A DNA stretch of 64,000 nucleotides from Lepidodermella squamata (Eukaryota; Gastrotricha), in the NCBI GenBank assembly GCA_047495785.1, contig JBLDXI010000029.1:1798001-1862000 (forward strand), in the 5' to 3' direction. Each line of letters opens with the position of its first letter. Positions within the stretch are counted from its first letter, which is position 1. Below are positions 24,155-35,590 of the stretch, one piece after another. Under the pieces are notes generated by a model. It saw only the letters and a list, made by a program, of their open reading frames with translations, made no database searches and was not told the origin of the DNA. Made by a program: the position numbers and the translations under genes.

Positions 24155-25439
24155 ATGAATTCGATTCTCTGGAGAAACTACCGGTCAATTTTCTTCCCGC
24201 TGCTCATCCTACTAACTATTTACCTATGCGTGAATTTGCTATACATACCTGCCACTCCTAAGCGTGTTATTGTTAAATGCTTCACTGCAACGGCGTCGAA
24301 TGAATCATCAAAAAGTCGAAAATCGGCGTTGAAATCAGAACTGACAACGCCTGTTTGCCCGTTCAATCCTCCAAAATTAGTCGGGCCGCTGTTTATGGAC
24401 CTCGCAACTGTTCCATCTTTTGAAGAAATTATCAAGAAGAACCCTGATATCGAAAGCGGCGGGAAATTCAAGCCAGCAGACTGTTTACCAGTCCGGCCAC
24501 GAACTGCTATTATCATTCCTTGTCGAAACCGCGAGAGCCATTTAAAGGTCTTCCTCAACCACATGCATCCTATTTTACAACGGCAACAGCTCAATTACGT
24601 GATTTTCGTTGTCGAGCAGGCTGGCAATGGAGTGTTTAACAAGGCTGTTCTCATGAACGCTGGCTATCTAGAGGTGCTCAAAAGTGAGGATCAATTCGAT
24701 TACGACAGCGTCTTTCAGTGCTTCATCTTTCACGACGTGGATTTGCTCCCGGAGGACGATCGGGGCATGTACGTTTGCCGGGACTACCCGTTTCACTTCA
24801 CAGAGTACATGAAACACCTCAATTATCAACCTTACGAGTATATTAAAGTACTCTACGGAGGTGCGGTCTCAATTTCTCGGCGGCAGGTAATATTTTGATT
24901 ATTTAGCACCATTAATATCATTTTAATCCAGTTTAATGTTAAAAAATAATATTTGCAATTTTAATGTTACAGTTTACTGTAGCTAGATATTTCTTTCTAC
25001 CTTCTATTTGTTTTAGTGAAATGTTTTAAATCAGTTCTAGTTTTAAGCTTCAATTTGGGATAATAACCCACATTTTCCAATATTTATTTAGTTTGCATTG
25101 GTGAACGGATACTCAAATGCGTATTTTGGCTGGGGAGCAGAGGATGAAGATATGGGCCGTCGAATTTACAGCAAAGGAATGCACATAATCAAATCGGAGA
25201 ATGAAACCTATCGCTACCAGATGATGAACCACGGTTGGGACGAAGGCAATCCCCGCAATGAAATCAGAGTCGAGTTGCTCAGGAACGCTACGCTGCGAAT
25301 GCACGAAGACGGTCTTAATTCACTGCCATACCGTTTGGTCAGTAGGACGGCACATCAGCTATACACTCACCTGCTCATTGAATTTAATCAAACTGATGTA
25401 TTAAAAGCCTCAAAAGTCGAGGTAAACTACAAATGGTAG
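24155..25439 (+). CDS. Beta-1,4-galactosyltransferase-family enzyme, copy 4
   Basis: Exons 24155-24886 and 25092-25439 are joined across a 205 bp intron, giving 359 residues. The type II anchor is IFFPLLILLTIYLCVNLLYI. Catalytic motifs mirror copy 3: HPILQRQQLNYVIFVVEQA, FNKAVLMNAGYLE, FHDVDLLPEDDRG, FGWGAEDEDMG and QMMNHGWDEG. The conserved IIPYRNRE motif at the start of the nucleotide-binding fold is IIPCRNRE here, a Tyr-to-Cys change not seen in the other three copies. The start was chosen at 24155 because the upstream in-frame codons probably lie in a leader that follows an acceptor at 24119. Gene B follows 283 bp downstream. Confidence 0.88.
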
Positions 25440-25722
25440 ATTTAAAGAATAACGAATATATTTTGAAATAAATTGTAACTTTGGATAAATTGAAGTCGAC
25501 TTCTTCTGTACGGTGAATGAATCCCTTTGATCATTTTCAGCGATAATGCAAGTGTTTCCTGTTGATATTTACCCAAACACGCCTTGGTCTGAGTCACTTC
25601 CTGCACAGAAGCATGCATAACGCAAACCATCCGCTGAATAAGGACAAACAACCTTGTGTATCTCTCAGTGGTTTTATTTAACCACATATTGTCATACCTT
25701 TACTGATGCTTGTTCCGATGTG

Positions 25723-26938
25723 ATGAAGATGGGAGCCACTTCTTGCTTCTTAATAACAGCTGTATTGCTTGCAATCTCTGCGGTAAGAAAACTACGAATT
25801 TAGGATCTATGGAATTTTCATTAAATTATTCTATTTTAGGAACTCTCGCTATGTTTCCGCGAGATTGGAGCAGGTCAGTCTTGATAGAATTTAAGGATTG
25901 CGAGTAACTGTAATTTTTTCATCTAAAAGCCTGTGATCCGTCGAAATTTGGAGAAGCAAGCGAGTGTGGCGTTAACGCGACATGTTTCCGCGTTCCAGCT
26001 TGCGGTCTTGGACTTTGCTTGTGCCGAACCCCTAAACATCGCCAATTGTGGCGGCGAAGGACAGACTGCGGTTACGTACTCAACGAAGGCGATTCTTGCT
26101 CCGGAGACACAGACCCTGGACTGCTACCAGCCGGCGCTGTCTGCTCGATTTCTCGAAGTGTCAAATGCATGAAGCGGCTGGTTGCGCCAGATGGAGTTTG
26201 CTCTCCGAAATTGAGCAGTTTCAGCAAGTTGGGCGAGCCTTGCGACAATTCAACAAGAAAATGCAATATTTACGACGGACTTCGTTGTATGACGAAGAAA
26301 GACAAGGAAGAGGGTAGGTGTGAATGCATGCCGAGTTACCAACTCGCAAAATCTACCAATCGATGCCATTTAGGTAAAAATCCTCAAAATTAAAATAAAA
26401 TTGAATCTTAACCCAATTACTTTCAGCTAAACTAGAAGAAGGGTGTGAAACAGACGATGAGTGTAATGCCCCCTACGATTTGGGAAATCACGTCGTGAAA
26501 GCAGCGAGATGTCGCCGTGAAGGTTCGCTAACACCGACTTGTAACTGCAATACCTCCAGCAACTACACCTCCGTCAATTATTTGATCTTCGACCCTTTTT
26601 ATCGAGTATCTACCGATAGCCGAATTACCTACGGAAAGCACTGCGTTCATATCGCGTCTGGCATGTCTGTCTACCGATTTGCGAAATTAAGCGAAGAATG
26701 CAGCCTGGCAATCCCGCAACAACTGGTTACAAGGCAAAGGAATGTCCCAGCGGCTTTTTGTGAGAAACATTTGGTTTGCCATCGATGCCCGGAGTACGGG
26801 CAGGCCGAGCCTATGATAGGAAGATGCTTTGATCCTATTTTCATCGGAAACTCAGCTGGCAGACTGAACTCAATTCACTTCTCAATCCCAGTTGTCCTCT
26901 TCGCAATAAACGTCTTACATTTTAGATTGAATGAATAA
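25723..26938 (+). CDS. Secreted or anchored EB-module-like cysteine-rich protein B
   Basis: Exons 25723-25782, 25840-25873, 25930-26373 and 26427-26938 keep frame and give 349 residues. Exons 1-2 encode the signal peptide (MKMGATSCFLITAVLLAISA then ELSLCFREIGA). Exon 3 holds the EB-like module (ECGVNATCFRVPACGLGLC), a GDSCSG block and a CECMPSYQLAK block. Exon 4 adds more cysteine pairs (CETDDEC, CNC, HLVCHRCPEYG) and ends in a hydrophobic segment (SIPVVLFAINVLHF), which fits a GPI signal or membrane anchor. Most introns sit in phase 1, so modules can be shuffled. An aataaa overlaps the stop region near 26932. Function is unknown. A decayed copy of its EB exon lies at 21977-22060. Confidence 0.8.
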
Positions 26939-26944
26939 ATAATA

Positions 26945-28470
26945 TTGAATGGTGGATTCTAAAGGAATGAATAGAATTTTTGTATCATATCAATTCGTGA
27001 TTGAGCGGCAATGAGTGTCAAACGTTGCTGTGGGTCAGCTGAGCAGTAATGCAGAACATGGCTTCATGACTCATCCCGCTTTTCACCTTATCACCTGATC
27101 ATCATACTTCCAGGCAAAAAATTCTCACATAATATAAGCCAGTGAAAAAGTTTAATTTAACAGCAATCATAAACTACGGCAGGAGTGATGTTTTGTTAAA
27201 TATCGCCTTTCTTAAGAAACAATGCGTGCTCTGAAACAACAATGCACCTGTTCACCCGTTACGAATAATTTTTACCCCTCTGCAATTTTTTTTATTTAAT
27301 AATAATTGAACTTGAGGCTCGAGCGGCTCACGTTAAACACGTGAATTTCTTCACCTGTTATGTTATTGCTACTGCATTTGCGTCAGGCATCAATGAAGCG
27401 GCCGCTCGCGTCACGGTGTCTAAAAGCTTGACGACCATTAGGAAGATGCGCAAGATTGACTCACGCTACATTACTACGACTGCTACTACTACTACTACGA
27501 CTGGCGTCTCGCTGCCGGTAAAACTTGATGACCCTGCCTGTTATTTTCTCTTCATGGAGATAAAACACCGTCTCCTGCTACGCCGGCTCAAAAACGACAA
27601 CGTCGACGATGAATGGCCTCATGGAGATATGCCGCTATGATGATGATATTTTTCTTCAAAATTTAGCTCTCTCTTTTTGTTGTGAGTGTTTGCTTACCGC
27701 TTTTTAGTCACGCGCGTGCTAGGCTTAGTTTGTGCCCGTCCATTGAGCTCGCAAAAATTGTTGCCTATTGAGTCGTTGTCAAGCTTAATAGTGAGTTTAT
27801 ACCTACTCGCGAGCGCTTCAATACAACAAAACTTTCTGGCGGCGCCATGTCCTGAATACCGTCACTCGTAGTGTCCGCATTTTTGGCAGTCACGCTCCGC
27901 TGATCATTACTCACGAATTTTATTGCGTTTAATCGCTGCGCACTTAACTCGCCCGTTCTATCAAGATTATACCTCCCTTTTCTTCAAGATTTAGCCCGCC
28001 TAAGACGAGACCTTGGGGTTATTAATCACGTCTTGGCGACAGGCCATGTAACAGAAGATTTTATTAGGATTATTTCGATTGCATGCCTTGGTAGTAGTAT
28101 CATGAAAAAACGCGCTATTTCATCACTTCAGCAGAGGTGTGTGTAAAAAACTCAATTACACGGGAATGGCATTTGCATCATCCAGTGAGTCGGCTTTACC
28201 TTGAATTGAAAGGCAAATATTTGAAGAATGCAAATAATTGTGCGCGTAACTACCTGGGTAAATATTACTATTTGATGACCTAATGCGCCAATGAAAAAAA
28301 CACAAGAAATCCTGATAATTCAACATCTTTGATTTGCAATATCCCTCTTCAATTTCGCTTTTCCGTAATCCCATATATTCTCAAAGATTCCTTTTCTTCT
28401 ACTTTTAGGATAGGACCCCCAAAGAATCAAAGAATCAAATGTTTAAATTTTCTAATTTATAGATCCTCCT
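26945..28470. other. Intergenic stretch before gene C
   Basis: No convincing gene. An open frame at about 27341-27640 lacks an ATG at its start and includes a (TAC)n-type microsatellite that reads as poly-Thr. A ttatag acceptor at 28459-28460, just before the gene C start codon, suggests a leader intron. Confidence 0.55.
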
Positions 28471-28474
28471 TAAA

Positions 28475-30689
28475 ATGCGGGTTACTTTGTTCGCAGTTTT
28501 ATCGGTTGCGGCCGTTTGTTCGATGGCCAACGCCCAGGCCCAAACAACAAGAGCGGCCCCAACAACACGCGCCGCCCCAACAACTCGTGCCGGCCCAACA
28601 ACTCGAGCTGGCCCTACAACGCGTGCTGGCCCAACCACCCGATCAGCTCTTACAACAACCCGAGTGGCAGCCAATGCCACGGCAGCCAACACAACGGCAG
28701 CTAATGCCACGGTAGCCAATCCAACTACTGTCGCAGCTACAACTCGGGCACCGGCTACAACGGTAGCTGCTGCTGCGACGATCACTGCCAAGGTAGCAGC
28801 CGCGACTACTACGGTTAAGGTAGCAGCTGCATCTACCACTGTAGCCGCCGGAACAACTACCAAACCTGCAGCTGCCGCCACTACAGCTGCAGCTACAACA
28901 GTCGGTGTTACCACCGTGGCAGCTCAGGTTACGACCGCCAATGCATCTGCCGCCTCGGATAAGGAGAATCAAGATTACGACGCAGAACAGGCTAAAATCA
29001 GAGCTGGTCCAGTCCGTCAGCTCGCCCCAAGTGATCGTAAGGAGAAGAAGTTGAACGAAGCTTGCGATACCGCGAAGAGTGAATGCAGCGCAAACGCGAC
29101 CTGCTCCCGCATTTCCGGCTGCTCGATGGGCGTTTGCGCTTGCAAACCCGGCTTCAAGCAGAACAAGCGTGATACTAGCAATTTATGGGACTGTGTTCGC
29201 ATGATGGACATTGGCCAGGCCTGCGAGCGTATTGATAACCTCAGTGATTTGATGCCTGATGGCGCTATGTGCCACGTTGGTACCAAGAAAGTCACCTGCA
29301 TGGGAGGCGCTGCCTCTGGCCCTTGCTCGGCTAAGGACGCCCTGCAGCAGCCATCAACTGGTAAAATCGCAGGTTACGCCCAGCCTTGTGACGCAAATGT
29401 TGGCTGCAACTCCCTCCTCGGCCACGTTTGCCAGGTTTTGCCAGGCCAAACTGGAGGCAACCGCTGTTCATGCCCGTCCCAGCTGCGCAAGTCGACGCAA
29501 TCCGACCAGTGTGTTCCGGTTGGTTACGGTGAGCTCTGCGACAACGACCAACAGTGCCAGGGCAGCTATGGCCCAGGTTCGTTGGCCATCGTCTGCGCCA
29601 AGGGCAGCAGCCTTTGCCTGTGCAACTCTGATGCGGGATATTCGCCGGCCAGCTTCGCTGTTCTTTACAACGGCAAGATGATGAACGTTACACAATGCGT
29701 CAGTAAGTGATGTCAATTTTATTCATATAACAAAAGGCGGATTCGATTCGCATGTTCCCGAATTCCAAATTTAACCGTCTGTACTACCAAAATCCGAACT
29801 TCTGTTTCCTAGGTACAGAAAGTCGTCCCATAACCTTTCGTTCCCAAATCTACCCTTTTGACCATAAAACATATTTTTGGAGCCCAAAATCACAAAATCG
29901 TTTACTTTGGTCTCGCAAAACTGTTTCGGAAATAGGTCTTGAATGAACTCGCTTTAATGATTTGGTTGTTTGCAATGCCGGAAGCTTGATTCGTGAAAGT
30001 TTCTGGCTTCGTGTATCCCAGAGCAAACTCTCCATCGCCACAAGTGTCCCCAAATTCTAACATTTACACCTTGACTCCAAAACTGACTTTTCAGCCACAA
30101 GTCACTGAATCGAGTACTTAACGGTCCCAAATGTTCTTCTCACAAACTGATTCGGAAATAGATCTTGCGTGTACTCGATTTAGTGATTTCGGGCGGAAGA
30201 GTCAGTTCTGGGGTCAAAGAGTTAGATTTGGGCACGAAAGGTTAAAATTTGGGGACCTCTTGTGTAATGCAACTTTGGAGGTGGAAAGATACCTCCGGGG
30301 TTAAAGAAGCTAGGAACTCTAACAAAAAGATGAGTGAAGCCTATCAAGATTCCAGTACTGCAAGCTTCAAATTTGCAAACTAATGTACCAGGATCATACT
30401 CTAGCCTCATAAAAGTTGAGCTCTTAATACTCTCATGAATTTTGTATTTTCAGAGGACAACTCCAGGGTTGCTGCTGGCGAAGTATGTGCTCTTGGAGAT
30501 CAAGCTCTCGGAAATATCAAGCTTTGCGACATCAAGAGCCGCTGCCTACGCTGCCCAGAGTTCACTACGGCCGACTCTCAAGGGAAGTGCTTCAAGCTGC
30601 CTGATAGCGACATCAAGGTGAACGCCGCGGCGATCCTGTCCTCTGGCTTCATTGCTGTTGTCATCGCCAGCTTTGCTGCTCTCCTGTGA
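28475..30689 (+). CDS. Mucin-like EB-module protein C
   Basis: Exons 28475-29702 and 30454-30689 are joined in phase 1 and give 487 residues. The signal peptide is MRVTLFAVLSVAAVCSMANA. Residues about 24-60 are tandem TTRAAP or TTRAGP hexapeptides, and residues about 60-160 are Thr/Ala/Val-rich, together a dense field of probable O-glycosylation sites. Cysteine-rich modules follow (CDTAKSECSANATCSRISGC, SMGVCACKPGF, DIGQACERI, QPCDANVGCNSLLGHVC, GELCDNDQQC). The second exon adds CLRCPEF, the same CxxCPEF block seen in B, E and F, and a C-terminal hydrophobic stretch (ILSSGFIAVVIASFAALL) that fits a GPI signal. Strong codon bias toward GCC and ACC in the modules suggests good expression. Role in the extracellular surface coat is inference. 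Confidence 0.85.
29880..30215. repeat. Diverged direct repeat inside the gene C intron
   Basis: Within the 751 bp intron, CTGTTTCGGAAATAGGTCTT (about 29920) and CTGATTCGGAAATAGATCTT (about 30148) each lead into a similar ACTCG then ATTTAGTGATTT-like stretch about 20-30 bases later. The unit recurs after roughly 230 bp, so it is an old tandem duplication. It has no coding content. Confidence 0.5.
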
Positions 30690-30699
30690 ATATTTGCTC

Positions 30700-32894
30700 T
30701 ATAAACAAGGATGATTCGCTAATATCGATGCAAACACAATACAGGACTGATGTTGGTAAATGTTCTATAGAGATTTGTATGAAGTGAGACGCTCTTCTGT
30801 TCTGCTCCGAGTGATGGCCGTTGTGTAGATATATTCCAGATTGTTATTTATTGCCAACAGTAAAATTTAGACAGTTATGATGTTTCTTCACATGTCACGA
30901 GAGTTGTAATTACTTTAATATATATGTTTGATCACTAATTTTTCGGCAAACAAAGGCTGGACGGTGTTAAACATGAGAATGGAAGAATAAAATCGATCTT
31001 TTTGCAAGGTTTTACTTGAAAAATAATCAAGATACCAGCTGCTCCAAAGTTTTAGAAAAAACTAGGTTTCCGTAAATCCTTATCCGTATTGGTATAAGTC
31101 GTTCTGGATATCTTAAGGCTGGGTAATTAAGGCCCACGGCAACTATAGGGTACTATAACAGCTGTAATAGGGTTTGCTTCTGGTTACAATTTCAGGGTTG
31201 AGCGATAAAATCATGGACATTTTCGTTTCGATTGCTATCATACAGCTTGTCCCAAAAGTAACGCAAGCAAACGAAATGCACGGAACAGGGATCAGAAACA
31301 CTAAAATGAGAGGGGAAGTCATGACAAGAAAAATCTAAGAAAAATCTAAAATGCCAAAAGAATAGTAATTAATTAAAAATGTCTCTTGTGAATGTGATTA
31401 AAAAATCCGAAGAAACTGGCTCTTTAAAATTTAGTGCTTTCACCCCAATAATTACCGGCAAAATGCCAGCTTCATTTTGATAAAAAAAACTCCATCTAAA
31501 ACCGCACAGATGAAGAGATCGAGAGGGCAAATTTTAGGGTTTTCGAGGGTTCGATTCCAAAAATTAGCAGTCAATAGTGGAATTGAATTCGCTCCCTAAT
31601 TCCGGCCGGTTGTCTGGGTGACAAAAAAATTAGCCGTAAATCAAGGTAAAATCGTCCGGACTAGCGGGAGGCGGCATTGGATACCATAAGAACTCTTTAA
31701 TTCTGCTTTTGCCGGATATTTTCTACAAATTCACCTGGCTGGCAAAGTAGGGAATACCTGAAAAGCAGCGGAAATTAGGGCGGGGTGCTCTATATTGACG
31801 TGCTTAAAGCTTAAATATATAATTTAGAATTTCGTCGGAAATATTATTGTCTCTTTCGATTTTAAATGTCCCAAAGGTCAAGTTTTCAAGAAATTTGTCG
31901 GGAAAGATTGTTTTCCTTGGTAAAAATGAGCACGAAATAGCGTTGCAGTGGCTTTAAAGTTTTCGATGATATCGATTCATGATTTTCATCGTGATTTTAC
32001 GTTTTTATTTTTAGAACCTTGTTCAGTCGAAGTCGATTTCCTGTAGCCCCTATTCAATAAAACCATTCAATAATATGGCCCGTAATCAGAATTTTCGACA
32101 TGTTTCTTATGATTTTATGCATGTGTAATATTTCTTCTAGTTTTGCTGATTTTTTTTAGCAGCTTGGACATTTTCTTTCTTCACTCGGTGCGCACAAAAA
32201 ACCTAAAACAATAAACCTATATATGAGTTGAAGCTATCGATATGGCACATTTCATCCGCCAAAAAAACCAGTTCGTTCGGTGTGATCAGCAATAATTTAC
32301 ATTATTAGATATAGCCTGAAACGCTCACTCGTCGGGCGTTGTTGTTTATTTACATTTTTTTCCTCGTTTTGACCAGTGTAAAATTATTAGCCCCACTAAT
32401 AAATATATCCCGCGATATGTCAGCGCGGCGCACAAAAAACAGCACCGCGTCGACGGCAACAAAACAAATGCGCGTCCCAGTCGATAAAATCCCAAAAAAT
32501 ACTCCGATTTTTAAAGTAATACATATTACAACTCACGATCGGCCGCTAGCCTCCCCCGGCGATCCAAACAACGCCGCGCAGTATATAATAATAAAAATCG
32601 TAAGACGGCATTACAATACAGCACAATAATTCCGATTCATGCCTTGGAGGAGAGCCGGAAACGGAAGACAGGCGTTCGGTAAAACCGCGGACCAGTGCGT
32701 GTAAACAATAGTAGGATATAAGTATATATATTGCTTCTTAGACCACCCAGGTGCGCTTTGTTCGCGCAAATATCAGACAGCAGCTATTATTATTAAGGCG
32801 GCCGCTCGCGTGTTATTATCATATACGCCTTGAAACAAGAGTAGATCTCGCGCAGCAATTCGGCGTGTTTCTTCCGGGTTTTTAACCCGCCCTG

Positions 32895-32930
<36 letters not shown>

Positions 32931-33300
32931 CGGGCCCCGTGGTTATACTTGTGTAGTATAACATTGATAAACGCCGCATGTGCTGCCAGGCGTTCGATTT
33001 TCTCGCGTGGCCCTAAGACTTGTTGTCTGTTTTGCAGTATCTAATCGCGTTTATTCGCATGCTTATTACACGTGTGTGCGCCGCCGTAAATAATGCGCGC
33101 GCGCGCCTCACTCTCTCGCGCGCGCATCGCCTCGCCTTGAACTTGTTAACGCGCAGGCCGCTCGATACAATTCGCAGCGCGAAAATAGATACCTATAGCT
33201 GCTGCTTTTTTTTGCTGTCTATCTCCGAGTCTATCTGCTCGCCATTCTGTGTTACGCACCACTCTTTCCCGTTTTTTCTGTTATCGATAGTAGGGTTTTT
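30700..33300. other. Gene-poor stretch before the K+ channel gene
   Basis: No gene is supported. It holds possible polyadenylation signals for gene C (aataaa near 30988), a trinucleotide microsatellite at 32895-32929 and GCGC tracts at 33093-33125. An open frame at 32339-32629 starts at TTG and shows no family signal. Confidence 0.55.
32895..32929. repeat. (TAA)n microsatellite
   Basis: A run of about eleven TAA/ATA units lies between a GC-rich segment (CCCGCC) and a CCGGGCCCC block, about 390 bp before the K+ channel start codon. It is likely length-variable between individuals. Confidence 0.9.
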
Positions 33301-33315
33301 TATATCGATATCTCG

Positions 33316-34818
33316 ATGCCGCCGCGCAAGAACGACGACGACAACGGCAAGCCGAAAAAGGCGGCGAAGAAGACCCCGGGCGAGGCGTTGAAGGACGCCG
33401 CGGCTGGCCTCGTCAAATCGGCGGTTGAGTTCTTGCCGACCCCAGCCGGCCTGCTGCTCATTCTTGCCGTGTTCACCCTCATCGGAGCCGCTATGTTCTA
33501 CGGGATAGAGTCAAAATACGAAAAGTATGCGAGAAAAATCCAAAATTTTAAGCCGGATTTTTTTACAATTTTAAATTTAGACAAATCGTGCGTCAATCGA
33601 AAATGGCCAGTACTAAGCTGCGCATGTTTTTCGCCACCGAATTTTTGAACGTGTCGAAAAAGCATCAGAAGAACAATGAAGCGTTCATGCAGCGGGCCAT
33701 GTTGTTATTGCAGGAGTATGATAAGTTGCGCGATCAAACTGCGGCGCCTGTTCCGACGCTGTGGAGCAGTTTTGTTGACGCCATTTTCTACTCGGCAACC
33801 GTTTACACGACGATTGGCTACGGCAACGCCTATCCGCGCACCAAGGAAGGCAAAATTCTTACCATCATCTATGCCTGTATAGGCATTCCCCTTTGTCTTG
33901 TTGTTTTGGCGCAGGTATGTCATAAAATTTATCAATTTTGAATATCGAGATATTGGACCATAGGAATATGAACAGTGGGATAGGAATATAGGAATAGGAA
34001 TATTTTTCCATAGGAATTTCCAGATTTCCAGAATTTATTAATATTTTTCTGAAATATTTTTTTAGTTGGGAAAAAGTTTAACGCGAGGCATAAAAACGTT
34101 GTTCCGGCGCATCCAAACCAGCCTCGACGACAACAATTTCCCAATCAACGATGAGTTCGATTTTTCGTTACTTTTCGCCGTCGGCATCACCCTGCTGTAC
34201 CTGCTGATCGGCGCATTTGTCTACCGGCAACTCGAGCCGGGCTGGAGTTTACTCGACGCCTTCTACTTCATCTTCATCTCCGGCTCAACAATCGGATTCG
34301 GCGATTTGGTGCCCAGCAATAGCCGGTGGTTTTTCCTAGGCGGATTCGTCTACACTGGGGGCGCGTTGGTTCTCGTCTCGGCCATTGTCACCATCATCCA
34401 GGGCAAATTAGACGGCGCAGTTGCGGCGACTCGGGATTTTTTCGTCAATCGAGAAAACCGCTTAAATGGAGCTGAAACTCGTAAAAAGCGGACTAAGCCC
34501 ACGGAGGAAGAAGTCGCCGATATCTACGGCCGGGCTGTTAATGAAAAATTCAAAGCCCTAGAAGCTGCGAGGGAGTCTCAGCCTGAAGCTGAGGCGGAGA
34601 GTGACGCGCCTGTTAGTTCGTCCAGAACTGGGTCAGAGTACGAAAATGAAGTCGCGCGCATTTATGGCCGCGCACCCAATTCGTGGCAGGGCGCCGGGGC
34701 GTCGAAAGCAGCCCCTGAGACGCCCACTCAAGCGAAACCCGCAGCTGCTCCAGCCACCCTAAAAACTCCTGTCCTAGCTAAACAGGTGAAACAGGAGGAA
34801 GCGAAAGGTGAGGAATAA
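33316..34818 (+). CDS. Two-pore-domain (TWIK-type) potassium channel
   Basis: Exons 33316-33524, 33581-33914 and 34066-34818 give 431 residues. The N-terminus is Lys/Pro-rich and cytosolic. TM1 is about residues 46-64 ([20 protein letters not shown]). The first pore loop carries TIGYG at about residue 147 and the second carries TIGFGD at about residue 256, each flanked by membrane helices, so the fold is TM1-P1-TM2-TM3-P2-TM4 with an extracellular cap between TM1 and P1. Such channels pass background K+ current as dimers at the plasma membrane. The cytosolic tail is Ala/Pro/Glu-rich. It ends at a TAA at 34816-34818, but an AAAG/gtgagg donor at 34808-34809 could instead join in frame to the 35591 exon. 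TAGGAATA-type repeats fill part of the second intron. Confidence 0.92.
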
Positions 34819-35590
34819 TCAGTCAAAAAACTTCTCGATACTACTATATTTCGCGTGGTGCTATTTACCCCTTATTTATTAGTCATTTTGTTGCACGTTT
34901 AATTACCCACTACTTTGAAACAGCGCAAAGCTAAGTAGAGCTGGTGCTTAAAAACTCGTTTTATTCAACTGCTGTGGCAATTAATTTTTTTCATCTCAGT
35001 TTGCAGCTATAAAAAACATTATTGTTTATTGATTAATTTAATTCAAACCCTTCTAATTTGCCGATCGGCTGAAAAAAATTGTATTGTTTTCGTTGCCAAA
35101 AACTTGAACCGAGTGCCCTTATCTCATATCATTTTATCGAGCTGCTATAAAAAATCAAACCTTTAGTTACATTAATCTTTTGTGTTGATGATGAAATGAA
35201 CAAAAAAACCTGAAACGATTATTAATTGATTGTGCCGCAAACACACTTCGAAAATCACACAGCTGGAATTGTGAGAGATGTGAATAAATAAATGCACGAA
35301 ATTTTTTACGTATAAATAACGGATTTTTTTCTATATATGTTGCGCTTTTCACAACTTTCGAAACATATGTACACGGTTTCATGCATCCCCCGTTAGATGG
35401 TAATCGTGATGATGATTAAACAACGATCTGGACTTTAATGGCTTGGCAGATCGCGCATGACCAAGCACCGTGCTATGCCCTGCTCTTCGCACCGCATCGT
35501 GAAAACTCCGGAATGCAGACGCGGATACATTTATTTATGGATGAAAGCTGAAAGATGAGACAAGCATTCAAATTTTCTTCTAATTTACAG

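Noticed and set aside
27341-27640. Open frame with a Thr run
   Set aside because: It starts at a GTG, spans a trinucleotide repeat, and has no recognisable signal or splice partners.
31235-31280. Possible transposon end (TGTCCCAAAAGTAACGC)
   Set aside because: This phrase resembles ends of some mobile elements, but no inverted partner, duplication or coding region was found nearby.
32339-32629. Open frame starting with a hydrophobic stretch
   Set aside because: The first codon is TTG, the frame has no homology I recognise, and composition follows the local AT-rich DNA.
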